Shown here: piece after piece, positions 1-6,897 of the stretch
Layout of the letters: the number at the start of each line of letters is the position of its first letter
Position numbering within the stretch: position 1 is the stretch's first letter
Source of the DNA: Cephalothrix spiralis
Lineage: Eukaryota; Nemertea; Palaeonemertea; Archinemertea; Cephalotrichidae
Assembly: GCA_032353305.1 (NCBI GenBank)
Contig: JAUCNG010421688.1
Location: forward strand, 1-10,091
Length of the DNA: 10,091 nucleotides
Reading direction: 5' to 3'
Notes under the pieces: model-generated
Database searches by the model: none
The model's input: only the letters and a program-made list of their open reading frames with translations
Told to the model about the DNA's origin: nothing
Program-made: the position numbers and the translations under genes

Positions 1-333
1 AGGTACGCTTATGATAATTTCCAAATAATGACCAATCAATTTGCTGGTTTTGAAAAGCCTCCTTATAACTTACATTTTTTCCTAACGTATCAGGTTGTTT
101 TTGTTTTTGTTGTCAGTATTCTGCTTTTGAATTTTCTAATTGCAGTCATCTCAAATGTGTTTTGTCATCTTTCTCCAAAGAACAACCAAAAAACAATTCA
201 AAATTTGACATTTCTTAATCAAAGGATGAGAATGTTCTGTTGGATTGGAACACTCAATCAAGTTTTGCAAAAATGCAATTTTCCAATGAAAAAATTGCGG
301 AAGGAATATTTGGATGTCATTAATTTGGAGTAG
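1..333 (+). CDS. Terminal exon of an ion-channel-like protein (S6 and cytoplasmic tail), partial
   Basis: The frame is open from base 1 to a TAG at 331-333, so the ATG at 28 is probably internal and the 5' part lies outside the window. Numbered from that Met, residues 22-45 form one strongly hydrophobic helix containing ILLLNFLIAVISN. This resembles the S6 pore-lining helix of the Ion_trans/TRP/polycystin superfamily, where a conserved Asn and a (L/F)IA motif are usual. The stretch before it (about residues 1-20) would be the pore-to-S6 linker. After it comes a basic tail of about 55 residues rich in Lys, Asn and Gln, with no ankyrin or coiled-coil signature visible. The predicted role is a cation-channel subunit in a membrane; the subfamily cannot be assigned. 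An alternative is that a splice acceptor near 93 (CTAAC branch-like sequence, then CAG) or 115 begins the exon. It lies opposite the CYFIP-like gene. Confidence 0.6.
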   Translation, partial: RYAYDNFQIMTNQFAGFEKPPYNLHFFLTYQVVFVFVVSILLLNFLIAVISNVFCHLSPKNNQKTIQNLTFLNQRMRMFCWIGTLNQVLQKCNFPMKKLRKEYLDVINLE

Positions 334-457
334 GAAACTGATAAGTGAGTGATTACCTTTGTTAACCCTATGTGAGTTGATGCTCAGTCTCGTCATCTAA
401 CCTTGCGGTAACTGAGGTAGAGACTGTTGGAATGCGGCAAAAAAAATTCTAAATTTA

Positions 458-463
458 AATAAA
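458..463 (+). promoter_or_regulatory. Candidate poly(A) signal for the channel-like gene
   Basis: A canonical AATAAA lies 125 bases after the TAG stop at 331-333. Further AATAAA copies at 480-485 and 545-550 could also serve. Spacing is normal for a short animal 3' UTR, but the region is AT-rich, so chance occurrence is possible. Confidence 0.45.
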
Positions 464-563
464 AACCGAAACAGTAGTCAATAAAATTATCCCATTCTTA
501 AGATGATTTTTTGTTTTCATTCTTAGGCTGCAGTCAAATGGGGCAATAAATCAGTCTCGATTT

Positions 564-990
564 GCCATGTTAGACTGGTTCCCTTCCCCTAATATGGCAT
601 CAAAATTATAGTTATTTGTTTTTTTTGGCAATTAGTACTTTTAAAGATGATAACTCTTTGGCCAGTATAGTTGATAAGGACTAATTTGATAACCAATCTG
701 AAATCTATTGTTCTAATGTTATTGTTTAAGAATAACTGCAACTTTAATTAAATGACTTGGCATTTTATACTTTAAAAATTAACAAGACCCGTTTTATAAT
801 TATGACCAACCTACCTTTTGTGACAAATAAACTAAGAGAAGCGGTCGCGGCTCCAGAATTTTTCTCTCGTTTTTCAAGTATTGTAACCGTTTGTTTTACG
901 ATTATAAGGATAAGTGGTCATATTTTATGATATTCTACATGAGAACTGTTATTTTTCCGTGTTATATGAAAAATTGGAATCAGCAGGACT
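564..990. other. Intergenic or intronic stretch with no recognised gene
   Basis: This AT-rich stretch lies between the channel-like 3' end and CYFIP-like exon 994-1144. I looked on the minus strand for the next CYFIP exon (expected to resemble ALQQCCDLSQLWFREFF) and found nothing matching. That exon is presumably left of the window. Confidence 0.5.
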
Positions 991-993
991 TAC

Positions 994-1144
994 CTTCATA
1001 ATTGATCATGTATTTCCAGAAAAAACTAGTTTGATGAAACTGGTCTAGACCGGCTAATGCATGACTGTCGAGATCCTTCCGATGACCCTTTTTACCGACT
1101 CCTCGACTTATCAAGCATTCAAGAAGAGTGCGGACAAGGTATAA
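994..1144 (-). CDS. CYFIP/Sra-1-like gene, exon e (last one in window)
   Basis: The exon is 151 nt on the minus strand. It is preceded by a pyrimidine-rich acceptor (TTTTTTTCAG at 1154-1145) and followed by the consensus donor AAG|GTAAGT at 994|993. It encodes 50 codons plus one base, starting LYLVRTLLECLI and ending with TSFFWKYMINYE. This aligns with the CYFIP segment beginning LYMVRTMLESLIA and ending SFFFTHLLNISE. The donor falls after the first base of a codon (phase 1), which is compatible with the Glu-Ala step in CYFIP. CYFIP is the Rac1-binding subunit of the WAVE regulatory complex, acting in the cytoplasm on Arp2/3-driven actin assembly. Identity here is only about 40% by eye, so a divergent paralogue is likely. 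The next exon was not found in the window. Confidence 0.88.
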
Positions 1145-1302
1145 CTGAAAAAAAGAACGTGAATTGATGGAATGATATAAAATATAATGCAAACGACTAA
1201 CATTTTTCGTATAGTTAACAATGTACAAGCACACAGGATTAACTTGAACTTATTGTGAGGGCGTCAGTGACTGGCTCAAATAGACACAGACGGTTTGCTT
1301 TA

Positions 1303-1391
1303 TGAACATTTACCATCAGGCCTGTAGACATATTCTTTCTATAAAGGGCTCAGGTCCGCTTGCTGAGCATTTACCCTTAGGCCTGTAGACC
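1303..1391. repeat. Two-copy direct repeat in the SINE 3' region
   Basis: The segment CATTTACCATCAGGCCTGTAGAC (ends 1329) recurs as CATTTACCCTTAGGCCTGTAGAC (ends 1390), about 61 bp apart. On the SINE strand these are the last part of the element, so they could be a duplicated 3' tail, which is the part usually shared with a partner LINE. Confidence 0.6.
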
Positions 1392-1561
1392 TAACCCCGC
1401 ACTCTTATCTATTTTCTATATACCGATTAGCAGTGGGTTTTTTACCCCGAAGGGAGGGACAGTGTCCCAATCCACGTATTTAACCTGACCGAGCCACCCA
1501 GGAAGCAACGCGCTGAGGAACTTCCTTAAGGTTCCACCGGATGGAAAGTGGTGTCGAGCCG

Positions 1562-1615
1562 GGTTTCGAACCCGGGAGATCCGGACTCTAAGACCGACGC
1601 TTTACCACCTTGCCA
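1562..1615 (-). promoter_or_regulatory. Internal Pol III promoter (A and B boxes) of the minus-strand SINE
   Basis: On the minus strand the A box TGGCAAGGTGG (1615-1605) precedes an exact B box GGTTCGAAACC (1572-1562). The A-to-B spacing is about 32 nt between boxes, normal for a tRNA-type promoter. This unit could in principle still be transcribed by Pol III. Confidence 0.7.
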
Positions 1616-1833
1616 CCGTGCCGCACCGCACTCATATCTATTTTCTATATACCGATTAGCAGTAGGGTTTACCCCGAAAGGAAGGGACAGCGTACCACTC
1701 CACGTATTTAACCTGACCGAGCCAGGAGGTAGTATACGCTGAAGAGCTTGACCGATGGAAAGAAGTATCGAGCCCGGGTCTCGAACCCCGGACGCACAGG
1801 GCGTAAGTGACTGTTGGGAACAATTGACTTACG

Positions 1834-2015
1834 TTTTTGGCGTTTGTTTAGTGGTTAAGACGTCAGCCTTTTAATCCCGGGATCCCGGGTTCGAGTCCCG
1901 TGGGTTCATCCACCACCTTTCACTATGAAGAACGGCAAGTTGCTTCTGGTCAGATTAAATACGTGGAGTGTGATGTTTTCTGCATAGGAAACTCCCACCC
2001 TTTGGGGTTAACTTG
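1834..2015 (+). mobile_element. tRNA-derived SINE, second subfamily
   Basis: A tRNA-like head lies on the plus strand. The A-box region GTTTAGTGGTTAAGACG (1846-1862) is close to Glu/Asp-type tRNAs, and the B box GGTTCGAGTCC (1888-1898) is canonical. The anticodon-loop position reads CTTTTAA, so the parent isotype is unclear. The body contains GGTCAGATTAAATACGTGGA (1948-1967 by eye), the same core as the dimer to the left. It also shares flanking pieces (CACCAC-TTTC near the head, GTTGCTTC just before the core, a CCCTTTGGGGT-like end). The right boundary is uncertain. A short inverted repeat CGTAAGT...ACTTACG (1802-1833) sits at its left edge. Confidence 0.75.
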
Positions 2016-2167
2016 CTAGTGACAGTGTTCAGTGACCGGGCTTGGTAGGTTTCCAGTACTGATACTGAACATTCGTCTTCGATGCAGACACATCTCAATT
2101 ATATCGAACTACTTAGAGCCGGAGTTTTATCTCAGAGGGGGAACTCCACTGCGCCGCTTGCACTTAC

Positions 2168-2312
2168 CTGGGTAATCGATGGGGCTACAGATCGTTCCTT
2201 TAACTTTGGTAGAGAAAACGTTTGTGGATCTTTCTTTCCCTTAAATGCTGGATCAGATGCTGTTGTGTCCTCTTCAAGGTCAGCGCAGCACTCTCTAATG
2301 GCGACAAGCAGT
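2168..2312 (-). CDS. CYFIP/Sra-1-like gene, exon d
   Basis: The exon is 145 nt on the minus strand, entered through the acceptor TTCATTTTCTGTAG (ending 2313) and left through a perfect donor CAG|GTAAGT at 2168|2167. It contributes the last base of a split Arg codon and 48 codons, starting LLVAIRECCADLEED and ending SVAPSITQ. This follows the CYFIP order VLQAIRKTICDWEGG ... CLRGEKDP ... AVGPSSTQ. The local match DPAFKGKKDP against DPCLRGEKDP is the clearest. The ending Gln followed by LYLV in exon e reproduces the CYFIP junction TQ-LYMV. Known family role: scaffold part of the WAVE regulatory complex, between the N-terminal DUF1394-type region and the FragX_IP region. Confidence 0.9.
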
Positions 2313-2536
2313 CTACAGAAAATGAACATACAAAAATTAACAATTGTTTTCATTATTAAACAGCTGAATTAAGGCTATATAATTACGATATAAATATATT
2401 TCATAGACATTTAATTTCTATGATTGTCATTGGCCCATTTGTACCACGTGAGTTGTCTCTAATTGACAGAATGCTTTGCTTTCTTACTTCCGGTCAATAT
2501 TGCAAAATTTGCCTCCGTAATTAATATACAGTCACT

Positions 2537-2598
2537 CATACGAACTCATGCAAGCGGGCACTATTGGTTTATAGTGCCCGCAGGTGACGTCATTGCCT
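2537..2598 (+). repeat. Dispersed hairpin repeat, copy 1
   Basis: The 62-bp unit contains a perfect 11-bp stem, GCGGGCACTAT (2554-2564) and ATAGTGCCCGC (2571-2581), around a 6-nt loop. TGACGTCA follows at 2585-2592. An inverted copy of the same length lies at 7180-7241. A hairpin near an element end recalls Helitron 3' ends, and the bases CTAA follow, but the second copy lacks that terminus, so this assignment is not secure. Confidence 0.75.
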
Positions 2599-2821
2599 AA
2601 ACAATATCTGTCTTATTGACGGAATATCACAGTTTTATAGCTCTATCCTACTTTTTGTTAATTAAATCTTTACATTTCGTCGATGGATTCAATATTCACC
2701 TAAAAACATGTGACTATTCTCTAAATGACACACTTTAGGGCTTGATCAATTTTAAAAACAGTAGATCTTGTAATTTTGAGAAAGGCACGGGTGATGCAGA
2801 TATAAATCAATTCATTTTTAC

Positions 2822-3036
2822 CTTATTAACATTTCTTTCTTGCTTTTATACGCCTTCCTGATAGGTTCGCGGAGAGTTACTACGACAAATTCTTGAAGTT
2901 GTTTATTTATAATCCTTTTGATGGCTTCTGTTAATAGTGTAGTACTTTTATAAAGCTGCCGATGTAATAGTTTCACAATCGCTATTGCTTCAGCTAATGC
3001 AGATTTTTCCTCAGATGAGTAGTTGTATTTAGTTGC
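2822..3036 (-). CDS. CYFIP/Sra-1-like gene, exon c
   Basis: The exon is 215 nt on the minus strand, after acceptor TACGTATTTCCAG (ending 3037) and before donor AAG|GTAAAA at 2822|2821. It encodes 71 codons plus AG, starting ATKYNYSSEEKSALAEAIAI. This matches CYFIP [20 protein letters not shown]. Near the end, VTLREPIRKAYKSKKEMLI corresponds to VTLREPLRQAVRKKKNVLI. The middle is more diverged. AG plus the first base of exon d makes Arg, restoring the frame exactly. VTLREP is the most distinctive family signature in the window. No stop or frameshift is present, which argues against a decayed pseudogene. Confidence 0.93.
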
Positions 3037-3128
3037 CTGGAAATACGTAAATGAAGTGGTGAGCATTTACTACAAAAAAAAGAGTTTCATAAGGCTTTTC
3101 GAAAGATCATTTTCATAGTACGATTTTA

Positions 3129-3142
3129 CCAGTAGGTGGCGC
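3129..3142 (+). promoter_or_regulatory. Consensus CTCF-core-like motif
   Basis: CCAGTAGGTGGCGC fits the vertebrate/insect CTCF core CCASYAGRKGGCRS at all 14 positions. It lies in the CYFIP-like intron, about 90 bp upstream (in transcription order) of exon c. Binding is inferred from the motif only. A weaker GCAGAGGCGCC-like sequence occurs on the minus strand near 4064-4074. Confidence 0.45.
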
Positions 3143-3436
3143 AAATTCTTAAGAGATGCGCATTTGTGTACAAAATGCTCCCTATGACCGCCTTCATTAA
3201 TGGTTCTTAAATAGTTAATCGACCGTTTGTACCGATAGTGATGTATCTCCTCGAGGCCAATCACATATTAGCCTAGGAGGCACCTCACCGGCTACTCTTA
3301 TAATGCATTGCATTTTTCGCTTCCTGAGATTTTATGTGCATGAACTGTTAGTCTTTGATTTGCAGCCACGTTCTCTGCAACCCGTTTGGGGCACTCGATA
3401 GTCGATATTGGCTCGATACGATGCATACAGCAAACA

Positions 3437-4034
3437 ATTTTGGGTTCACGGTATCCAATTTTTTGGGTTGTGACCAAAACAACCCAAAAAGCTTGGGTTC
3501 AAAACATTGGGTTCATGTCAATTCGACCCAAATAATTTGAACCAAAAACTTTTTTGGATCCCAACAACCAAGAATATTTTAGTTCTTACCAACCCAAATT
3601 TTTTGGTTCGAGCCCAATTACAACCCAAAAATTTTGGTTAATATCGAACCCAATTTTTTTAAGTAGGTGATAAACCCATTTTTTTGGTTCGAGCCCAATT
3701 TTAACCCAAAAAGTCTGGGTTAAGTTTTGGTCCTTTGGAACCCCCAAAAAATGTGGGTTCTAACAAACAAGATTAGTTGGGTTAATATCGAACCTAATTT
3801 CTTTGAGTAGCTGATCAACCATATTTTTAACGTTTGAGCCAAAAAATTAGGTTCAGTTGAACAATTTGTTTTCAGAAATGATCAACCAAAATTGTTCCTG
3901 AATTTTTCAGAAATCGATGGAGAAGCATATTACGAATGCATTTCTGCGAACTAAAGTTTTTGGTGCCACCTGTTATGCACCAAAAATTCTGGTTCACAGG
4001 AACCCATTTTTTGGGTTATCTGAAATTTACTGTG
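3437..4034. mobile_element. Foldback/MITE-like region of AACCCAAAA and TTTTGGGTT units
   Basis: About 600 bp are dominated by alternating AACCCAAAA and TTTTGGGTT motifs, many of them in local palindromes (for example 3622-3639). Larger internal direct repeats are visible. TTTTTGGTTCGAGCCCAATT-type sequence at about 3600 recurs 81 bp later. GGTTAATATCGAACC at 3636 recurs at 3780. The ends are roughly inverted: ACAGCAAA on the left and TTTACTGTGT on the right, with GGGTTC/GAACCC inside each. No transposase ORF is present; the plus-strand ORF over 3355-3540 is a by-product of the repeat. A non-autonomous DNA element is likely; exact ends and target duplication are unresolved. Confidence 0.65.
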
Positions 4035-4153
4035 TGCGATGGCGTCACGACCAATCGAAATGGCGCCTCTGCTAAATGAGCAAATCGATACGGAAAATAT
4101 TTTTTTGTCTTTGGTTACAATATGTTTAGATCTTTGTCGGGTACAAATCTTAC

Positions 4154-4231
4154 CTTTTCGTATTCCTCAGCATCCTCTGGTACATTAGGATTCTCATGAC
4201 GGTCGGTAGGATGAAATAGTTTCCAGGAGTA
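4154..4231 (-). CDS. CYFIP/Sra-1-like gene, exon b (26 codons)
   Basis: This 78-nt exon is bounded on the minus strand by acceptor TTCTCTCTTTACAG (ending 4232) and donor AAG|GTAAGA at 4154|4153. It is phase 0 at both ends. It reads YSWKLFHPTDRHENPNVP followed by EDAEEYEK. CYFIP has YSWKLVHPTDKFCNKDCP followed by GTAEEYER at the same place, so about 60% of residues agree. It joins exon c directly (AEEYEK-ATKYNY versus AEEYER-ATRYNY). Although too short to stand out as an ORF, the family match and both splice sites make it firm. Confidence 0.93.
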
Positions 4232-4366
4232 CTGTAAAGAGAGAATATTATTAGGAAATTTAAGGAACTTTAAAAATAAATAAAATTTTAGATGGTTTAA
4301 TATGCGTCCGCTATTCTTCTAATTCTCAATAGAGCGAATTGGCAGATATCAATCAATGGGTGCCGG

Positions 4367-4462
4367 TCAACCACTTCGGCCCAAAAATTTGTGGCCACAA
4401 CTTCGGCCCCTTTACACTTACGGCCGCAACAACTCTTCGGCTACAGTACACTTTTGGCCCCA
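4367..4462. repeat. Degenerate tandem repeat with ACTTCGGCC units
   Basis: ACTTCGGCCC, ACTTCGGCCCC, CTCTTCGGCT and CTTTTGGCCCC recur at roughly 25-33 bp spacing, interleaved with GTGGCCACAA and ACGGCCGCAA. It is more GC-rich than its surroundings. It resembles a short decayed satellite or an internal part of an element; no coding sense. Confidence 0.5.
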
Positions 4463-5160
4463 TATAATTTAATTTTGAAGACAAATGCCGAAACCAAAAA
4501 TGCCAACCTAGACAATCAATACAAGTTTAATTGGCAAAATTACAAACAAAAAATTTGTTAAAATTTAAGTGCGCTTGTAATTCTTGTAAATAATGTTAAA
4601 AAATGTAAATCTGATCAATATTTTGTACTGATTTTAGTATATAATTTTTGTTTATAAATAAAAATCACTCAATTAATTATTCTGAACTAAAATATATTGT
4701 GTACATAGACTTAGCAAAAAACTTCTGTTCTATTTAATTTAGATATAAGCTAAAAGTATCTAACCAATATATACTTAGAACAATTTTATGATTCACCGTT
4801 CATAAATTTCAGTGAGATCACTCAACCGTAAAAGGAATTAAGGATTTTTCGATATTTGGATATTATAGCGCCAATGCATAGTGAAGAAAAAAACTAGATC
4901 TAAATTCCAGGTACGGCACCGTAGATAGATAGCTTAAAAATTGCATATTACAAACATGCATGTATCAAATCGCCTTTCAAATATAGTAGCATTTTTGGGG
5001 TCCCCTAAATGTCGAAAATTACAAATCTTGGTAAAAACAAGTTTTCTATACACTATACCTTTAACAAACATCATTCGTAATATAGTAGGCATAAGTAGTA
5101 AATCATAATTTATTTATGATATTTGCCAAAGTAATTATAATATTACGAGTAGCTTTAAAA
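4463..5160. other. AT-rich intronic sequence upstream of the receptor gene
   Basis: I see no exon, RNA gene or defined repeat here. It is very AT-rich with short A and T runs. It is both the first part of the large CYFIP-like intron and the 5' flank of the antisense receptor gene. Confidence 0.5.
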
Positions 5161-5166
5161 TATAAA
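5161..5166 (+). promoter_or_regulatory. Possible TATA box of the receptor gene
   Basis: TATAAA lies 96 bp upstream of the receptor ATG. The flank is so AT-rich that this may be chance; no initiator could be chosen. Confidence 0.25.
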
Positions 5167-5261
5167 TCATAAGCAGATAATGTATCTGGAGTCCGTCCAC
5201 AAAAACATAGCCTAGAGCTTTATCGGATTTTAAAACAGCAAAAGAAAAACGTAAGATTATA

Positions 5262-6314
5262 ATGAATTTGTCTATTTTCACAAGCATCTTAGTTCTTCTG
5301 TGTATTCTTAACATGACTGAAGGGGTCGATGTCACTCCTCCACCATTGACGTTGAAGGAATTTTTCGGGAACCTTCATTATTATGGTACGCCTTGCTCAT
5401 ACTTAATTGCACTGATTGGAAACATTCTAATTGTTATCATATTTCGTCGTAATTGGAAGACAGATATAATCACATGCAAATATCTCACTGCTGTTGCCAT
5501 TAATGACTTTCTGAGTGCATGCAGGTACTTTCTAGACCAATTTCAATGGCGATTTCAAGATTGGACTGGTATTCAAACATGGAAATTAAACATGTCCAGT
5601 ATTGCAGGTTGCAAGTTATCTATTTATATCAACGAGTATTTAATGATGTTGTCAGGATGGTTCTTAATGGCCTTCACCCTAGAAAGATTGGTAGCTGTAT
5701 CAAAACCACTAAAGGCACAAGTCTGGTTCACTGACAGAGTCAGGACTTTAATCATTATTTCAATCCCTTTAATTGGACTTGTTACGTCATCACCTTTTTT
5801 ACACGTTGCCACTACAGTAACTAACGATTATGGTTATTGTCAACTTCGTAACGCAATTGTTCCTGGGAAGCCATGTTCGTCTTGGGGTTATCTTCAATTA
5901 GCAAGGGCTTTATCAGTTCTTGTTCCAATTTTGGGAATATGCTCAGGGAATATAGGAATAATATATTTTATCTTTAAATCAAAACGAAACGTCGAGTCAA
6001 CGAAAACAATTACGTCATCCGAAAAGGCTTGCTTGCGTAATTTGTTAGCTATATCAACTACATATTTTTTAATGAATGGACCATCGTACTTTTATTGGGG
6101 TCTTAATGACTATAGATATATTTGCAAAGATAATCTCGGATTATCAAATCATTTTTATGACTCTTTGAGCACAATTAGGGGACTCGTCGACTTTTTGTTT
6201 AATCTTAATGTTGGAATTAATTTCTTTGTTTATGGTATTACACTTGATTTTTTCAGAAATGACATCAAAAGTGCTTTCAAATACCTCCAAAAGAAAATAT
6301 ATGGAAGAAATTAA
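5262..6314 (+). CDS. Intronless class A (rhodopsin-like) GPCR, peptide-receptor-like
   Basis: This is a complete 350-residue receptor ending in TAA. Residues 1-21 look like a cleavable signal peptide (hydrophobic 5-16, end near TEG). Seven hydrophobic segments lie at about 40-61, 72-92, 118-141, 160-182, 208-237, 258-280 and 302-325. Class A landmarks are G53-N54 (TM1), D82 in VAIND (TM2), C117 with C193 or C205 for the extracellular disulphide, E141-R142-L143 replacing DRY, P222 (TM5), P274 (TM6), and N320-F-F-V-Y324 replacing NPxxY. Helix 8 is FFRNDIKSAF. TM4 lacks the usual Trp and TM6 lacks the CWxP Trp. Such motifs recall FMRFamide/neuropeptide-type receptors expanded in protostomes; the ligand is unknown. 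It lies antisense within the CYFIP-like intron. The single exon suggests a retrogene or an intronless family. An in-frame Met at residue 18 is a less likely start because it would lose the signal peptide. Confidence 0.9.
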   Translation: MNLSIFTSILVLLCILNMTEGVDVTPPPLTLKEFFGNLHYYGTPCSYLIALIGNILIVIIFRRNWKTDIITCKYLTAVAINDFLSACRYFLDQFQWRFQDWTGIQTWKLNMSSIAGCKLSIYINEYLMMLSGWFLMAFTLERLVAVSKPLKAQVWFTDRVRTLIIISIPLIGLVTSSPFLHVATTVTNDYGYCQLRNAIVPGKPCSSWGYLQLARALSVLVPILGICSGNIGIIYFIFKSKRNVESTKTITSSEKACLRNLLAISTTYFLMNGPSYFYWGLNDYRYICKDNLGLSNHFYDSLSTIRGLVDFLFNLNVGINFFVYGITLDFFRNDIKSAFKYLQKKIYGRN

Positions 6315-6462
6315 TCTTGGTTTTCAAGTTTTCAAATATTACTCATTCTAAAAACCCAACCCGACGACGGACTTCGAGTTTTGTTGGCACGGCACAGTTG
6401 ATCTCGATGATTTCGACTTAGTGTGGAAATCCTCGTTACGAATTGGGATCAAACCCTAATCA

Positions 6463-6561
6463 ATGGACATATCTTCTGAACCAAGGCACTTTATAGCTAT
6501 ATAGCTATTTGTTTTTATAATCAACAGGCCATACGCACAAAATATAATGGGTTTTGCTAAT
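6463..6561 (+). repeat. Dispersed direct repeat, copy 1
   Basis: This region and 7634-7733 share ATGGACxTATxTTCTGAACCAA(A/G)GCACTT at one end, and a later block built on GGxCCATA(C/G)GCACAAAATATA followed by GGGTTTTG...AATTA. The middle differs. The two lie about 1.17 kb apart, same strand. They are probably two old copies of one non-autonomous element; boundaries are unclear. Confidence 0.55.
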
Positions 6562-6756
6562 TATAGGGGTGCAGCTAGTAGTTAACCATATTTTGGCACA
6601 TACGACGGATGATCGAAAAGTTTTCGGCCTGATATTGAAGGAGTTGGGCAGGCGTACAGGCGTACGTGACGATGATCGCGTACGTGACGATAAATTAGGC
6701 AGGCTAGGACTAAATATATAACTCTCCGAAAGATGGCAAAATGATTGTCAATGTCA

Positions 6757-6782
6757 TGACCTTGACCTGGTACCTGTGACCT
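6757..6782 (-). promoter_or_regulatory. Nuclear-receptor half-site cluster inside the MITE
   Basis: On the minus strand AGGTCAAGGTCA (6768-6757) contains two abutting AGGTCA half-sites and the extended monomer site TCAAGGTCA, the known ERR/FTZ-F1/SF-1 type element. A third AGGTCA lies at 6782-6777. Function is inferred from motif only. Confidence 0.4.
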
Positions 6783-6891
6783 CTAATTGAAAATCAAGGG
6801 TTTTAGCAAAAATTGAAATACTTATCGATATAAAAACTGTATAGTTATATTTCTTCATATTTTGAGAATATCCATAAGCCTAGGTGACTCG

Positions 6892-6897
6892 AATAAA
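6892..6897 (+). promoter_or_regulatory. First canonical AATAAA after the receptor stop, within the MITE
   Basis: No AATAAA or ATTAAA occurs between the receptor stop (6314) and this site 578 bases later, which lies inside the inverted-repeat element. A variant AATATA at 6541-6546 is an alternative. If used, the transposon would supply the receptor's transcript end. Confidence 0.3.

Larger units (their letters stand above)
1258..1813 (-). mobile_element. Dimeric tRNA-derived SINE with target-site-like flanks
   Basis: Two SINE units lie head to tail on the minus strand, offset by 229 bp. For example, ATCTATTTTCTATATACCGA occurs with its context at about 1408 and 1637. The downstream unit (1402-1630) has a full tRNA-like head: A box TGGCAAGGTGG (minus strand 1615-1605) and B box GGTTCGAAACC (1572-1562). 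The upstream unit (1631-1797) keeps only the B box GGTTCGAGACC (1787-1777) and is 5'-truncated. Both share the core GGTCAGGTTAAATACGTGGA (1490-1471 and 1718-1699). The whole is bracketed by AGGGCGTCAGTGACTG (1258-1273) and AGGGCGTAAGTGACTG (1798-1813), 15 of 16 identical, as expected for a target-site duplication. The 3' part (1274-1400) contains a further duplicated segment. Confidence 0.82.

Noticed and set aside
151-396. Minus-strand ORF with a donor-like GGTAATC near 353 as the next CYFIP exon
   Set aside because: Its translation shows no match to the CYFIP region that follows exon e, and it is mostly antisense to the channel-like exon.
1562-1628. A functional tRNA gene on the minus strand
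   Set aside because: A and B boxes are present, but the sequence does not close into a clear acceptor stem and continues into a shared SINE core.
1548-1742. Plus-strand 64-codon ORF
   Set aside because: It lies entirely across two SINE units and reads through their tRNA-like head and core; no protein signature.
2082-2372. Plus-strand 96-codon ORF
   Set aside because: It is antisense to the well-supported CYFIP-like exon 2168-2312 and shows no family features.
3070-3264. Minus-strand 64-codon ORF as a further CYFIP-like exon
   Set aside because: It does not resemble the CYFIP segment expected between exons, and exon b joins exon c directly in the right phase.
3355-3540. Plus-strand 61-codon ORF
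   Set aside because: Most of it is made by the repeated GGGTT/AACCC motif region.
3420-4045. 8-bp hAT-like target duplication (CGATG words on both sides of the foldback region)
   Set aside because: ACGATG on the left and GCGATG on the right sit at different distances from the presumed ends, so they do not make a consistent duplication.
5519-5812. Overlapping ORFs on both strands inside the receptor
   Set aside because: They are out-of-frame shadows of the seven-transmembrane coding sequence.
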